From Proales similis (lineage: Eukaryota; Rotifera; Eurotatoria; Ploima; Proalidae), in NCBI GenBank assembly GCA_019059635.1, contig JAGVRJ010000003.1, forward strand, positions 2,728,001 through 2,792,000: 64,000 nt of DNA, written 5' to 3'. The notes below the pieces were generated by a model. The model was not told the origin of the DNA and did no database searches. It was given only the letters and a program-made list of their open reading frames with translations. Below are positions 1-10,384 of this stretch, in pieces. Each line of letters begins with the position of its first letter. Position 1 is the first letter of the stretch. The translations under genes were made by a program, and so were the position numbers.

Positions 1-467
1 CAATGGACCATTCACCGTCGCATGACCCGATGCCAATTTTACTTAGCAAGAGAACCAGAGCGAACAGCGCATTGAGCACCGGACTCCCATTCGCATTCAT
101 TTGTGTGCAATCATTCACCTCTGCTCGGTCTGGTGGCCTCTCGCTCTCCTTCTCTCTCTCTGCCTTCGAGTGCGGCTCTGAACGGCCCGAATAATTATGA
201 AACTCTAATGACGGCGCATAAAGCGCCATCAACTGTCTTAACCGTGTGGTCCAAAGTTTGCCTTCACCTCCTTCAAATATAGGCACCGACCGAACCGTCT
301 TGCTGGCCAGTTCGGTCCGACTAGCAGCGACTGGCGAAATGCGCTCCAACAGGCCTCGAGCGAGTAGGAATAGTAGAGCAATGCAAATCGCAGCAAAGGT
401 TAGCTGAATTATGAGGTGTGGCCCGCATCGAGCTGACGTTTGACGTCAATCTCATTTAGGCGTAACG
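1..467. other. Upstream region of golgin-45
   Basis: I see no coding exon here. A palindromic CRE-like octamer TGACGTCA lies at 441-448 and an acceptor-like TTTAG at 455-459, nine bases before the golgin-45 start. A short CT-rich tract lies near 140-165. Confidence 0.5.
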
Positions 468-1625
468 ATGAGAAAACGAGAGGTGCTCTGGGAGCCGTAC
501 AAGGCTGCCACTCTGAACTCGGCCGTTCTTCAAGAGCACGTGAGCGATTCGCGCGCCCAGCTCATCAAGTACGAGCCGGCAGTTGAGCTCACCTCCAAGC
601 AAGAGGCGTTGTCGGCGCGCACAAAAACTCGCCTGGCCGTCGAGGAGTTTGGCGACGCAGGGCCGCAGTTTCTGGACGCTCGCTTCTACACAGAGGCCGA
701 TCTGAATCGAATGGCCAGTGTGCTGAAGAAAAGGGCCGAGGGCGGCGAGACGGTGAGCAAGCCGGTGAACGTGGTCGAGCCGATGCCGCAGAAATCGGTC
801 GACTTTGTGACAGAGAACGAGCGACTGCGCGCCCAAGTCGAGTATCTTCAGTCGCAAATAGAGGGCATGAGCGAACAGCTTCAGATTCAGAGCCAGGTGA
901 ACGTGGAGCTGAAGAAGATGCTGATCGCGCAGATGGGCGGCGAAGAGTCGCACTACAAAATGGAGCGCATGATAAACGACAAGCAGCGCCTAGAGATCGA
1001 ACTGGACAAGTACTCGAAGCAGATGGACAAGGCGAGCGAGGACCTCGAGCAGATCAAGATTCAATGCGACCTCTGGCGCAGCAAGTACTTGGCCACCAAG
1101 ATGATGAGCGAGGAGGCACTTGTCTGGAAGCGGTTCTTGCACATGCTCAACGAACAAAACCAAAAGTGCATGCAAGCCCTGCTCGACGACAATGCCGTTC
1201 TGAACCGAAAGTTGAACGAGGCTATTCAAGCGCTTAGAGGCTCGAGCGGTGAGCCGCTCTGCCTCAACAATCTTCAAGCTTCGAACGTGCTTCTCAGTCT
1301 GTTGAATCTGAACGTCAAGTCAGAGACGGCAGTGGGCAGCCGTCACAAACGACGCGCCAGTCTTCGCTCAGAGTGTACAATCAGCGAGCTGAGGGCCATC
1401 CATTTAGTCGATCAGTTTGAATGGGTGCATGAGCATTTGAAGCTGGTGAAAGACGGCGACCAGGCGCCCATCAATTCACTTGACCAACTCGAGCATCTCA
1501 TCGAACGCATCAAGACCGACCGCTTGAACAAGTTCACTCGTTTGTTTGAGAGCGTGAACAAGTCCGAGCTGGAGCTGCTGGCCAACATTTGCTCTAGATG
1601 CAACGGTCGACTCCAAATTGTGTGA
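468..1625 (+). CDS. BLZF1: Golgin-45 (BLZF1) Golgi tether
   Basis: A single-exon 385-residue protein. Golgin-45 binds GRASP55 and Rab2 on medial-Golgi cisternae and helps hold the stack together. Residues about 110-260 form a long coiled coil, starting at the run ENERLRAQVEYLQ, as in the family. The extreme C-terminus is CSRCNGRLQIV. It combines a CxxC pair with a hydrophobic C-terminal PDZ ligand, the arrangement by which golgin-45 forms a shared zinc site with the GRASP PDZ domain. The length is close to that of the human protein. The start follows an acceptor-like TTTAG by nine bases. That the gene is complete without introns is seen; GRASP binding is inferred from the family. A Rab2 gene, a known golgin-45 partner, lies at the far end of the window, probably by chance. 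Confidence 0.85.
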   Translation: MRKREVLWEPYKAATLNSAVLQEHVSDSRAQLIKYEPAVELTSKQEALSARTKTRLAVEEFGDAGPQFLDARFYTEADLNRMASVLKKRAEGGETVSKPVNVVEPMPQKSVDFVTENERLRAQVEYLQSQIEGMSEQLQIQSQVNVELKKMLIAQMGGEESHYKMERMINDKQRLEIELDKYSKQMDKASEDLEQIKIQCDLWRSKYLATKMMSEEALVWKRFLHMLNEQNQKCMQALLDDNAVLNRKLNEAIQALRGSSGEPLCLNNLQASNVLLSLLNLNVKSETAVGSRHKRRASLRSECTISELRAIHLVDQFEWVHEHLKLVKDGDQAPINSLDQLEHLIERIKTDRLNKFTRLFESVNKSELELLANICSRCNGRLQIV

Positions 1626-3148
1626 TCTCTCGCTCGTCCTTTTCTCACTTCAGTCGAGACTTTTACAGAAAGGCCAAGAAGCGGCCACGTTACTTTACTG
1701 CTCTCTTTCTATTTATCTCGTGCGGTTTTATTTTTCACTTTTTTTTATCTCTGCGATCAGCTGAGAAGCAAGTTCAAAGTAAAATACCAAAGCCAGTTGG
1801 ACGTGTCTTTAATACGCGAATGGGGCTTGCGCGGGCTTGGGTTCGATTGGCTTAGTTTCGAATGGCTTGGTTTTAAATGCCTGCTGCACTGAGAGCGCTA
1901 ATAACAAGGCAGACTGGCAGCAGCACACACAAAGCAGCTTTCGCATGTCAGATCGGGTCTGCTGCCTTAATTTAAGCTTCTTCCTCTCTAATTGCATTTA
2001 GTCAATAATCGCAGCCGCTCTGTAAATCTCACAGAGCTTCCCGTTTCCGGTGGCAACCCCAAAATGCCAGCTTTTAACGTCAGTAGACCTATTTATGCTC
2101 CATGGATGGGTGACAACCAAATCGTCAAGCAGCAACATCGCTCTAATGTGGCACCTCATCGACTCATACCTGAATTGAAATGAGCATCTCTGTTCTCAGA
2201 TAGAAATCGCTACAACTTGCTTTTCGTTGCATTTGGGAGACCATTAGCCATCAATGGGGCTAGTGTAGCATTTCGCTGATCACTAGAGCGAGACACTGAT
2301 TGTATTTAAAGGTGTAGCTTTATAGCAAGCGAGGAGAAGATTTCAATCGTTAAATGGCTTTTTAAATTGGCATTCATAATCGAGCGATGGGTCGATGGGT
2401 CAATAGCTGATGAGCCAAAGAGAGAGAGAGAGCCAGAAAGAGAGAGAGGGTGAACGTAAGACTCGGCTCGTCAATCATTTTAGTTCAAAGCCACTGAAGT
2501 AGTCACCACCACCTTAAAAATGATGCAGGGCTCTGCAGGCGGCTGCGGGAGGTCGAAGATAGGCCAGTCGGCCGCCTCGTGCTAGCCCCGATGGCTTGGG
2601 TTTCTATTTGTCAGTCAGTCGGAGCATATGTGAGCTTGTGATTTACTCCGTGTGTGTGTGTGTGCGCTTGGCTGAGTATATACGACTGTGTTCACGCGCA
2701 CGCTATCGAAAGGAGCTCACACTGGCTCGAGTTATCGCCTCATAATCTAATGCTCGCGTCCTCTCGCCGAGCGTTCAATAATTATGCCTCGAAGATGGAA
2801 GCGCGCGCGCTCAAATAAATTATGCTCCCTTCTTCTTCTTCTTAAACTTCTCGCCAGTTCAATCGGCCGGCTAGCCGAGTCAGTCATTGAGCGTGCTCCA
2901 TATTATGCGTCTTAAAACTGGAACTTTCTGCATGAGCTCATAAAAGGCAGCGCGTGCTTTCGATACTTGACGTCACTCAGCGCTTGTTCATAAGGAGCTC
3001 GCCGAGACCAGGCCACGGCGCTTAGAATCGCGTCATTGGCATGTTCGCATCACTATTCCATCCAAATAGCTGCAGTGCATCATAATAGCGGCCCCCACGC
3101 GCGTCCTATCTCAACTAAACTATCTAAAACGCTACATTCACACTAAAA

Positions 3149-3158
3149 TTATATAAGA
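3149..3158 (+). promoter_or_regulatory. TATA-like element
   Basis: The sequence TTATATAAGA lies about 375 bases upstream of the Na,K-ATPase beta start codon. It is a plausible core promoter element if the transcript has a 5' UTR of about 350 bases. Position alone supports this. Confidence 0.3.
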
Positions 3159-3391
3159 CTCGATGGGGGCCCAGGTAATTATGATCTAGCCAATGCATTC
3201 TTGTCCATTATTATTATTATGACGATCCACACGACGATGGTGATGCTCTGCTCGAAATATTTTTTTTTCATAAAAGCGCTTGAAATTCGAAAAGGACGCT
3301 ATCTGAGAGGGCACGCACAGAAATTCACGCACACCCAAGCACACACACACGAAAAGGTTCTTGATTTCAAACTAGACACCAGAGATCGATT

Positions 3392-3418
<27 letters not shown>
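3392..3418. repeat. (GA)n microsatellite
   Basis: An uninterrupted GA dinucleotide run of 27 bases in the presumed 5' UTR or promoter of the Na,K-ATPase beta gene. Similar GA or CT runs recur near 15517-15548, 15695-15709, 24984-25003 and 34137-34176. Confidence 0.9.
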
Positions 3419-3422
<4 letters not shown>

Positions 3423-3531
3423 AGAGTGAGAGCGGTCAAGTTGGAAGCGCCTGTCCACTGGCGGGAGACTTGATTCACTTGGATTTTAAATGCCTGTTGA
3501 TCAAGTTTAGACCAGAGTCGACTAGAGCAAA

Positions 3532-4705
3532 ATGGGCCAAGAGGAGTACGCGTTGGAAAACTCAAACCAAAAGGAGAGCATGGCCAGCTACATTTGGAAC
3601 CCGCGCACCCGCAAGTTTCTGGGTCGCGATGGTCTCGCTTGGGGTAGGCGTCGTTGATCAATATTCGCTCGGAACGAGGCCAAATTTCTTAACCAAATCT
3701 CAACCGAATGCAGCTCAGCTAACCTGTTTCTATGGAATCTTCTACACCTTCTTGGCGTCGTTCTTCATCGGACTGCTGGCTATTTTCATGCAGACCGTCT
3801 CGCCTGACTTGCCCAACTACATTGGCCAGGACAGCACCATTGCCCAGCGAGGTCTCAATCCGGGCCTCGGATTCCGACCCCAGATCAACATCGAGGACCA
3901 CATGATTATCTACAACCCGAACGTTGTCGAGGGCGCTGAGTACGGCTACAAGAAGTACGTGACCAACATCCAGAACTTCCTGGGAAAACGTAAGCCACTT
4001 TGATCATCAGTTTGGCATCGAGTCGTCTAAATATTTGCAAAGACTACGGACCTGTGCCGGACGATCTTAAGAACACTGTGATCAACTGCGCTGCTAACCA
4101 GAGCTATGCTCACCAACTCCGAGAGGGCAAAGCGTGCGCTTTCAACCCGACTGAGCTGTTCAAGGGCAGCCAGTGCAATGAAGAGAACGACTTTGGCTAC
4201 AAGACAAGCCGTCCGTGCGTTCTCGTCAAGCTGAACAAGATCATTGACTTTGTGCCGGAGAGCTCTGAGGGAGGCGTTCGAATCGAATGCACTGGCGAGG
4301 TAGGTGATCCGTTCAGCTCTCACGTTCGCCAACGAGCCAGTTCAGTCTGAATTTGAATTTTGCAGAAAGAGGGCGACCGAGACAACATCAAAGGTGTAGT
4401 CTACCACTCGGAGACTGGTCTTAACCAGAACAACTACGGTCTCATTGATAAGAAGTATTTCCCCTACTAGTAAGTGAAGCGTCTTTTCCTATCAGATGGC
4501 AAGCATGAGTTAAAAAAAAAATCTCGTTCAATCTAGCAACCAGCCGGCTTATCGAAACCCTTTCGTTTGGGCTCGATTTGACGTCTCGCCCAACACCGTG
4601 GTCAATGTTCTTTGCCGCGCATACGCCGACAACATTGATAACGAAGACCGACTGAACCGACGCGGCCAGACAAAGTTCACCCTGTTCGTGTCCAACCGCA
4701 ACTAG
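3532..4705 (+). CDS. Na+/K+-ATPase beta subunit
   Basis: The beta subunit of the sodium pump, a type II membrane glycoprotein that escorts and stabilises the alpha subunit. Five exons fit in frame: 3532-3643, 3714-3989, 4043-4299, 4366-4469 and 4537-4705, with introns of 53-70 nt. The cytoplasmic N-terminus has the [13 protein letters not shown] motif typical of the family. One membrane segment follows at about residues 42-65. The ectodomain has the NPGLGFRP signature, paired cysteines (for example CxxFNP, GYK..RPC, IECTG) and ends in a beta-rich region with [15 protein letters not shown]. The length, about 305 residues, is normal. The start ATG is preceded by an acceptor-like TTTAG 21 bases upstream. 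I am confident of the family; the isoform is not assigned. Confidence 0.93.
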
Positions 4706-6026
4706 GCGATCGTGCAAATACTTTCATCAAATTCTTTCTTCAATGTTTCTTCATATTTCGACCGACCGGCCATTATAAAGTCAAACAGGACAGCAGATCG
4801 ACTGAAGTGATGCGACCCCTTCACGGCTAGCATCGCCTCTCCCTCTCCTTCTTTTCTTTTATTTCCTTCTCCGTCTCGTTGACTTTATGCTGTCCAGGCG
4901 CGTTGAAATGCAAAATCCAATTATTTTTAAAACCACAAAACCTAGCCAATCATACACGCTTAGTCTAGACGCTTGTTGTTGACTATCTATAACTAGCTGC
5001 TTTTATCAATCTCTTTTCCTTTCATTTTCGAAAAATTTAAAAAAATCAAACAAACAAACAACAATTACAGAAATCGAATAGTAGGCAACGAAAAGCAGCC
5101 GACCAGACCAGCAGCAGACCAAACTAGCAGCCGACCAAATCAGCAGCAGACCTGAAATGTTCAATCTGCATTCAATTTCGTTCAGTTCCGAGAAGAGCGC
5201 TTTGCTTGCTAAACAAACGCCGGCCAACCTCACCAACCCGTGGTCATCTAGACTAGACAATTACAATTTCTCTTCTTCTTATTGCTATTTAAAAAAAAAT
5301 GTTCTTATTTAGCTGAATTGAAATCAAAATCGATCATCCACTCTCTGCCCGCTTGCACCAGTCTGTTGAATCAAACAAAGAACTTACTTGAAACCATTAG
5401 CTGCGGCCCACAATGCCTTTTCTCATTGTATTCAACCAAATAAAATCAATCAACAAGAAGCCGTTCTCGTTTTTTCTTTTCTTCTCGTCTCGCTGCTGGC
5501 ACGCATTCAACTCGATTCGCTTGTTTGTTGATAAATGTCTTGTCGTTTGCACTCTTCTCACCACCAGTGGTGAACATTCACATGAATTTGACGCGCCAAC
5601 TTTGACAGTGGCATGCTCTGCTCTGTGGCGCTGGCGACCAAGGCACGACAGTCAATTAAGGCCGAGCTTGTCTTGTGACTCTTTGACTCTCAATTTATCT
5701 CTTTTCACTCTTTTGCAGTCGTAAATGGAGAGGAGCAAATCTGAATTTATCGCTCACTTGAACGAGTTATCTCAGCTTCTTAAAGGCTGAATTAAGGCAA
5801 AAGAGAATCATTTGAGATAAAATGAGATAAAGAGGCTTACGTTCATATAAATTCGGGCAAATTTGAGTTGAACTTGAAAGCGAGTGGCACAGAAATTGAA
5901 AACGACAAGACGCGAGGTTAGACACGTACTTTGCGATGGAGTAAGTTGCAACGCTGTCGAAACAGGCTGGCGCAAAAGCGATTCAAATCAAAATTGCAAA
6001 GAGACAGATACAACAAGCCGATCCCA
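4706..6026. other. 3' flank of Na,K-ATPase beta and 5' flank of PLAC8 gene
   Basis: AT-richer sequence that includes the probable 3' UTR of the ATPase gene. I see no supported coding exon. An ATG at 5936 followed at once by GTAAGT could be a tiny upstream coding exon of the next gene, but nothing else supports it. Confidence 0.4.
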
Positions 6027-6527
6027 ATGCAACATTTCGTTACTTCTCAGCCTGAGCCCGAGTACATGGAGCCGCGCGAGTTCAAGCACGGCCTATGCGA
6101 CTGTTGCGGCTCAATGACCGACTGTTGCTTTGGCCACTGCTGCTGCTGCCGTAAATTTTCTACTCGCTCCTCATCTCATGCAGAGTCTAATAATCCCCAC
6201 TCCGACTCAAGTGTACGGCGGAGTGACGGCCGAGGCAGCTGGCTTCGGTCTCATTACCTCGCTGGCCTATCAGAATCCTACGCTTTGGTGCTGCCTCCGC
6301 ACCGACATTCGTCGACAGAGAGGCATTGAGGTTTGTCTACTTCAGCTCACATTGTTGGACCGTCTTGAGCTGGAATTTCCAATTTTAGGGAAACGAGTGT
6401 GTGGACTGCCTTATCAGTTGGTGTAAGTAGACAGACGAGCGTCTCCAAGATTCAAAGTTAAATTTATTCCTCAAAAGGGTGTCCGACCTGTTCGATAATT
6501 CAACTCAAGCGCGAGTTCACCGACTAA
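6027..6527 (+). CDS. PLAC8-family cysteine-rich protein
   Basis: A small protein of about 108 residues in four exons: 6027-6150, 6212-6330, 6389-6422 and 6478-6527. It matches the PLAC8/cornifelin/FCR family: FKHGLCDCCGSMTDCC at the N-terminus, a cysteine cluster CCFGHCCCC, a central small hydrophobic stretch, TLWCCLRTDIRRQRGI, and a C-terminal CVDCLISWWCPTCSIIQLKRE. Members are membrane-associated cysteine-rich proteins; in plants they act in cadmium efflux and organ size, while animal roles are mixed. The acceptor of exon 2 was chosen because only the AG at 6210-6211 keeps the family frame. A start further upstream, through a very short exon at 5936, cannot be excluded. The family is clear; the exact function is unknown. 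Confidence 0.8.
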
Positions 6528-6952
6528 GACTCGGCCGGTGGTCAGTGAAATTCAACTTAGTTCGACATTTCTGCTTCGTGTGACACACTCGGAGGCTAGA
6601 TTTGTTCAATAAATAAGAGTAAGAGCGAACGATCTAGCGTTTTACTGCGATTTACGAGTCTGGCATGCCGTCCGAGGTGATCAGATCTCGTGTTGCACAC
6701 GGCGTTCATCCAAAGCAGCAAAGAGATTCGATTATGCTGCCGATGCTTGTGTTTTCTCGAATGGAAAATAGTGCAAACGCATTATACCACGGGGTCAGTA
6801 GCCAAATAGGGAGCAGCAGCAGCAGTCTAACAGCGCCCATAGAGGCCGCATAATAGTGATAAAGCTTCGTTGTGCGTGTTTGAGTTGGCTGCTGGTCTGC
6901 GGCAGAGTGCTACTGATTCGAAACTTAAGAAAGGCAGAGAGAGAGAGAAAAA
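6528..6952. other. Intergenic region, PLAC8 to SMYD4
   Basis: The 3' UTR of the PLAC8 gene with a poly(A) signal at 6608-6613, then the 5' region of the SMYD4-like gene, ending in a GA-rich leader just before the ATG. There is no other coding evidence. Confidence 0.5.
6608..6613 (+). terminator. Poly(A) signal of PLAC8 gene
   Basis: AATAAA lies 81 bases after the PLAC8-family stop codon. Confidence 0.6.
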
Positions 6953-8995
6953 ATGGAAGCCGAGTCAAGTCTGCTCGATCAGCTTTTCCTCAACACTTGC
7001 AAACGGCTGAAGAATTTCGACACTCAATTGAATCAGAGCTTCATTCATTTGAAAACAAACTTCGACCGGTTCAAGTTCGTCTGGCTGCTGGGCGCCATTC
7101 ACAAAGAGATACCGACCGCTCTTGAGTCGATCAAAAGCGACGGCAAGGACCTGGACGCGGCCCGGGCAAGTAGACTAAGAGGCAACGACTCGTTCAAGGC
7201 CAAAGAGTTTGCGGATGCTCTGACTCATTACAACCGGGCCATTCGGTTGGCGCCCAATCCCAAGTTTCTGAAGCAGCCCGAGCTGCAAGAGCTTGCGCTC
7301 GCGTTCGCCAATCGGTCCGCAGTTTTCTTTCATCTCGACGCGTATGTCCAGTCGGTGAGAGACATCGACTCGGCGCTGGAAATGGGCTATCCGAGTCAGA
7401 TGCGGCACAAGTTAATCGAGAGAAAGTTCAACTGTCTGATTCGACTCGACTGCTTCGCCGATCTGGTCGAGTTTCTCAAAACTGAGAGCAGCATCGAAAA
7501 GTCGATGATGAGTCAGTTCGAAAGGCAGCTGAAAGATTCGAGCGAGAAGCCGCTCAGTCTGAGTCAACTGGCCAGGGAAGAGGTGTCGCTCGAGCGGTTT
7601 GCTGACCTCAAATTCCGCCTTGACGAAGTGAACAGTCGAATAGAGAGCGCGAGCAAGTTGATCTCGTTCGATTACTCGATTGAGCGTGGACTTCACGTCA
7701 AGGCCAGCAAACGCATTCAGGTCGGCGACGTGCTCGTTGACGAAGCGCCCTATGCGTCAGTTTTGCTTAGCGATCGAATCGGCACGCACTGCTTTGAGTG
7801 CATGCTACGCCTGGAGCCGAGTAGAATGAACGTGTTCGCATGCCGTCAGTGCAGCACGGTGCTCTACTGCAGTGACAAGTGCGAGCAGGCGGCGTGGCGA
7901 TCGCATCATCGATTCGAGTGCAACTACGTCAAGTTTCTCGCCTTTCAGTCCGGCCTCACTCACATGGAATGGCTGGCCATGCGCATTGTGCTCAAGACTG
8001 GCCTCGAGCAGCTTCTCCAAATGAAGGAGTCGCTCGTCACCTATGAGCGCAAGTACGAGATCCCAGGCAGACACGAGTTCTCCTATCGCGAGTTCGAGCA
8101 GACCTGCCAGCGCTACGAGTCCAGCTCCTACTTGGCCATATTCAACTTGATCACCAACTCGGCCGTGCGTCAGCCCAACGATTTGTTTCGTCGCGCGTTC
8201 GTCTCAATGCTGCTCGTCAAGCTCCTTCTGCACGCCAAATTCATCAGAGGCAGTTCGGCGGAAGAGAGCAACGAGAACGCGCTGTTCGTCGGAGGTCTCA
8301 TTCTCCGCCACCTTCAGTCAATATCGTGCAATGCCCACGAGGTCTGCGAGCTTCGTTTGGGCGACGATCGGCGCAAAGCGATGGCCACTTCGGTTACTGA
8401 CGCGGTCGGCGCGGCCATCTACGCCGTGCTCTCTGTGTTCAACCATTCGTGCGATCCGCACGTGATTCGCTACTTCAGAGGCAGCCGATGCCAAGTGAGG
8501 GCTCTGCGCACTGCCGAGATGAACGAAGAGCTCTGCGACAACTACGGTGTCATCTATGCGGTCAACGAGCGCCAAGAGAGAAAGCAGAAGCTGTTCGATC
8601 AATACTTTTTCGAGTGTCTGTGTCAGGCCTGCGCTGAAGACTGGCCACTGTACGCGGACATACCGACCGAGTTGTCGGCTGCCAAGTTCAAGTGCACCGC
8701 TTGCATTCAGAGCGAGATGAGCGGCATTACCGACTGCATGCAATGCAGCAACGAGCTCGACTCGCTCAGGCTCGAAGAGATGGCCGCCCACCAACGCCTC
8801 AGACAAATGCTCCGCTTCAACGATTTCAACGACCTTGCCAACCCAGAAGTGAGGCAGATTGTGGCCGAAATGTTTCAGACCTTCTGCTCCTACCTCAATC
8901 AGCTCTACTCGCACAAAGTGCGCAAACCGTTCAGGGACTTTAACAACTACGAGGAGGCGATCAAGCAGTGTCTCAGTCTCATGATGAAAGTCTAG
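6953..8995 (+). CDS. SMYD4: SMYD4-like SET/MYND lysine methyltransferase
   Basis: A single-exon 680-residue protein. The order TPR, split SET, MYND, SET core, post-SET is that of SMYD4. Residues about 55-150 hold TPR-like helices (RLRGNDSFKAKEFADALTHY). The first SET part begins near residue 236. The MYND zinc finger is at about 279-323, starting CFECMLRL and ending HHRFEC. The SET catalytic motif NHSCDPHV is near 497, followed by CDNYGV near 526 and a cysteine-rich post-SET segment FECLCQAC near 553. The canonical NHSCxPN has H in place of the last N. SMYD4 proteins act in muscle and heart development and interact with histone deacetylase. Activity is inferred, and the H substitution would need testing. 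It lacks introns, unlike most neighbours. Confidence 0.85.
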   Translation: MEAESSLLDQLFLNTCKRLKNFDTQLNQSFIHLKTNFDRFKFVWLLGAIHKEIPTALESIKSDGKDLDAARASRLRGNDSFKAKEFADALTHYNRAIRLAPNPKFLKQPELQELALAFANRSAVFFHLDAYVQSVRDIDSALEMGYPSQMRHKLIERKFNCLIRLDCFADLVEFLKTESSIEKSMMSQFERQLKDSSEKPLSLSQLAREEVSLERFADLKFRLDEVNSRIESASKLISFDYSIERGLHVKASKRIQVGDVLVDEAPYASVLLSDRIGTHCFECMLRLEPSRMNVFACRQCSTVLYCSDKCEQAAWRSHHRFECNYVKFLAFQSGLTHMEWLAMRIVLKTGLEQLLQMKESLVTYERKYEIPGRHEFSYREFEQTCQRYESSSYLAIFNLITNSAVRQPNDLFRRAFVSMLLVKLLLHAKFIRGSSAEESNENALFVGGLILRHLQSISCNAHEVCELRLGDDRRKAMATSVTDAVGAAIYAVLSVFNHSCDPHVIRYFRGSRCQVRALRTAEMNEELCDNYGVIYAVNERQERKQKLFDQYFFECLCQACAEDWPLYADIPTELSAAKFKCTACIQSEMSGITDCMQCSNELDSLRLEEMAAHQRLRQMLRFNDFNDLANPEVRQIVAEMFQTFCSYLNQLYSHKVRKPFRDFNNYEEAIKQCLSLMMKV

Positions 8996-9042
8996 CTGCA
9001 AGTCTCATTCGAGTCGAGCACTTTTCCATCCCTTTTCGATTG

Positions 9043-9048
9043 AATAAA
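9043..9048 (+). terminator. Poly(A) signal of SMYD4-like gene
   Basis: AATAAA lies 48 bases after the SMYD4-like stop codon. Confidence 0.7.
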
Positions 9049-9282
9049 ACAAATTGAACTTGAGAGGCTGCGCTTTTTGGGGCCGATTGATTACAATTAC
9101 AAAAAGCTGGGCCAATGAGACATTTCGATTGCGTAGCTGGAGTGGGAATTATGCGCGTGCGACGGAGAGCGCCAGTTGCGGTCGAGTAAGAAAGAAATTG
9201 AAACAAGGAACCGAATTGAACCGGACCGACTCGAACAAGTAGGCGTGGAGGGCATTTGAGAGCAAACTCGGACCGGAGAGCG

Positions 9283-9861
9283 ATGGACAAAGAAACTGTG
9301 GAGAGCCTTGAGCAGCATCTCGAGACTCTGATTGAGACCTCGCGTCAGATCGGTTGGTGCTGCCAATTTTCTTCAAATTTGCCCGAGCCCCTTCAGACTT
9401 GAGCTGGACATTTTTTCAAGGTCTTATGACGAGCAACTTCCAGCAGCAGTCGCAGAACGCATTTAACCAAAAATTCGTGACCTTGAGCAACTGCCTGCGC
9501 AATCTGGACCTGATGAAGAACAACTTTGCCGATGTCAAAGTGCCCGTCAGTGTGTTCAAGTAACTTATTCAAACAGCCTGACTAACCTGCCTGGCTAATC
9601 GGGCACACCCTGCGCAGCTACATTGACAACGGAAAAAATCCGCAGCTCTACACCAAAGACTGTCTGATCAAGACATTGAAAAAGAACGAGGAGGTGAAAG
9701 GCAAGATAATGACGCTCAAGGACTTTCGCTCTAAGCTCATCCAAGAGCTGGACAAGAGCTTCCCGGACGAGTTCAGCGACTATGCCAAAAGCGAAGCGTC
9801 CGCCTCGTCGTCGTCTGAGGGCAAAGACGTTCGTCCGGCGGAGATCAAGTCCGAACACTAA
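9283..9861 (+). CDS. MED10: Mediator complex subunit 10
   Basis: MED10 (Nut2) is a core subunit of the Mediator middle module, which links activators to RNA polymerase II. Three exons: 9283-9352, 9421-9559 and 9618-9861, with introns of 68 and 58 nt and matching phases. The protein is about 150 residues. It opens with an acidic helix containing VESLEQHLETLIETSRQIG. It then shows the family hallmarks VPVSVFNYIDNGKNPQLYTK and KNEEVKGKIMTLKDFRSKLI, ending with a serine- and lysine-rich tail slightly longer than in vertebrates. The start ATG directly begins the conserved first helix. The call is secure. Confidence 0.93.
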
Positions 9862-10384
9862 AGTGCTTTCGTCTCTTGGCTTCTTTTTCGTTTGTATTTC
9901 TCTTCAAGTGTCTGTGTGTCTTTGAATGAATGAAGAATGAGCTTTTTCGTCAAAGCTGCCAATTAAACTGGACAGCCAGAATAAATTCAAATTGGTGCCG
10001 TTTTATTTCCGCCCTTTTCCTCAACCAACTCGTGTCGGCTCAGAACCCCCGAGACTCAAGTCTCAAACGCGCGTCCAAGAGGTTTTTATTTATTAGTAAA
10101 AATTCGCATATCAAAGCGTAAGCAAATTGATCAACAACAAGACGGCTGAACGAACAGAAGCAGGAAATAAAAAATTGATGCGTGGCTGGTGAACGCGAGC
10201 AGCCATCTTTGATAAATAGTAACATACTTGATTGGTTTTGGAGAAATTACGGCGCGCAGAATTTGAAAGCAGCTCGCACTAAACCGAGCGCTCGAGCCAA
10301 TTAAGGGTTTAAACGACTTGAACAAAAGGGATTTAAAATGTAAAGAATGAACGACTGGCAGGCTCAAGCAGGCGGGCAGCCAGT
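9862..10384. other. Convergent 3' flanks of MED10 and plakin gene
   Basis: Holds the MED10 poly(A) signal (9980-9985, plus) and a candidate plakin poly(A) signal read on the minus strand (TTTATT, 10085-10090). No coding evidence was found. Confidence 0.5.
9980..9985 (+). terminator. Poly(A) signal of MED10
   Basis: AATAAA lies 119 bases after the MED10 stop codon. Confidence 0.6.

Larger units (their letters stand above)
1626..3531. other. Intergenic and 5' region of Na,K-ATPase beta
   Basis: No exon with good coding character was found on either strand. It holds a second CRE-like TGACGTCA (2968-2975), a GA-rich stretch near 2420-2450, TG and CA microsatellites (about 2650 and 3320), a TATA-like site (3149-3158) and a long GA run (3392-3418). 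An acceptor-like TTTAG at 3506-3510 lies 21 bases before the next start codon. Confidence 0.5.

Noticed and set aside
1840-1860. GGGTTCGATTGGC resembling a tRNA B box
   Set aside because: No matching A box, acceptor stem or anticodon arm could be folded upstream by eye.
5936-5940. ATGGA followed by GTAAGT as a first coding exon of the PLAC8 gene
   Set aside because: A good donor, but there is no way to confirm it. The ATG at 6027 gives a normal family N-terminus.
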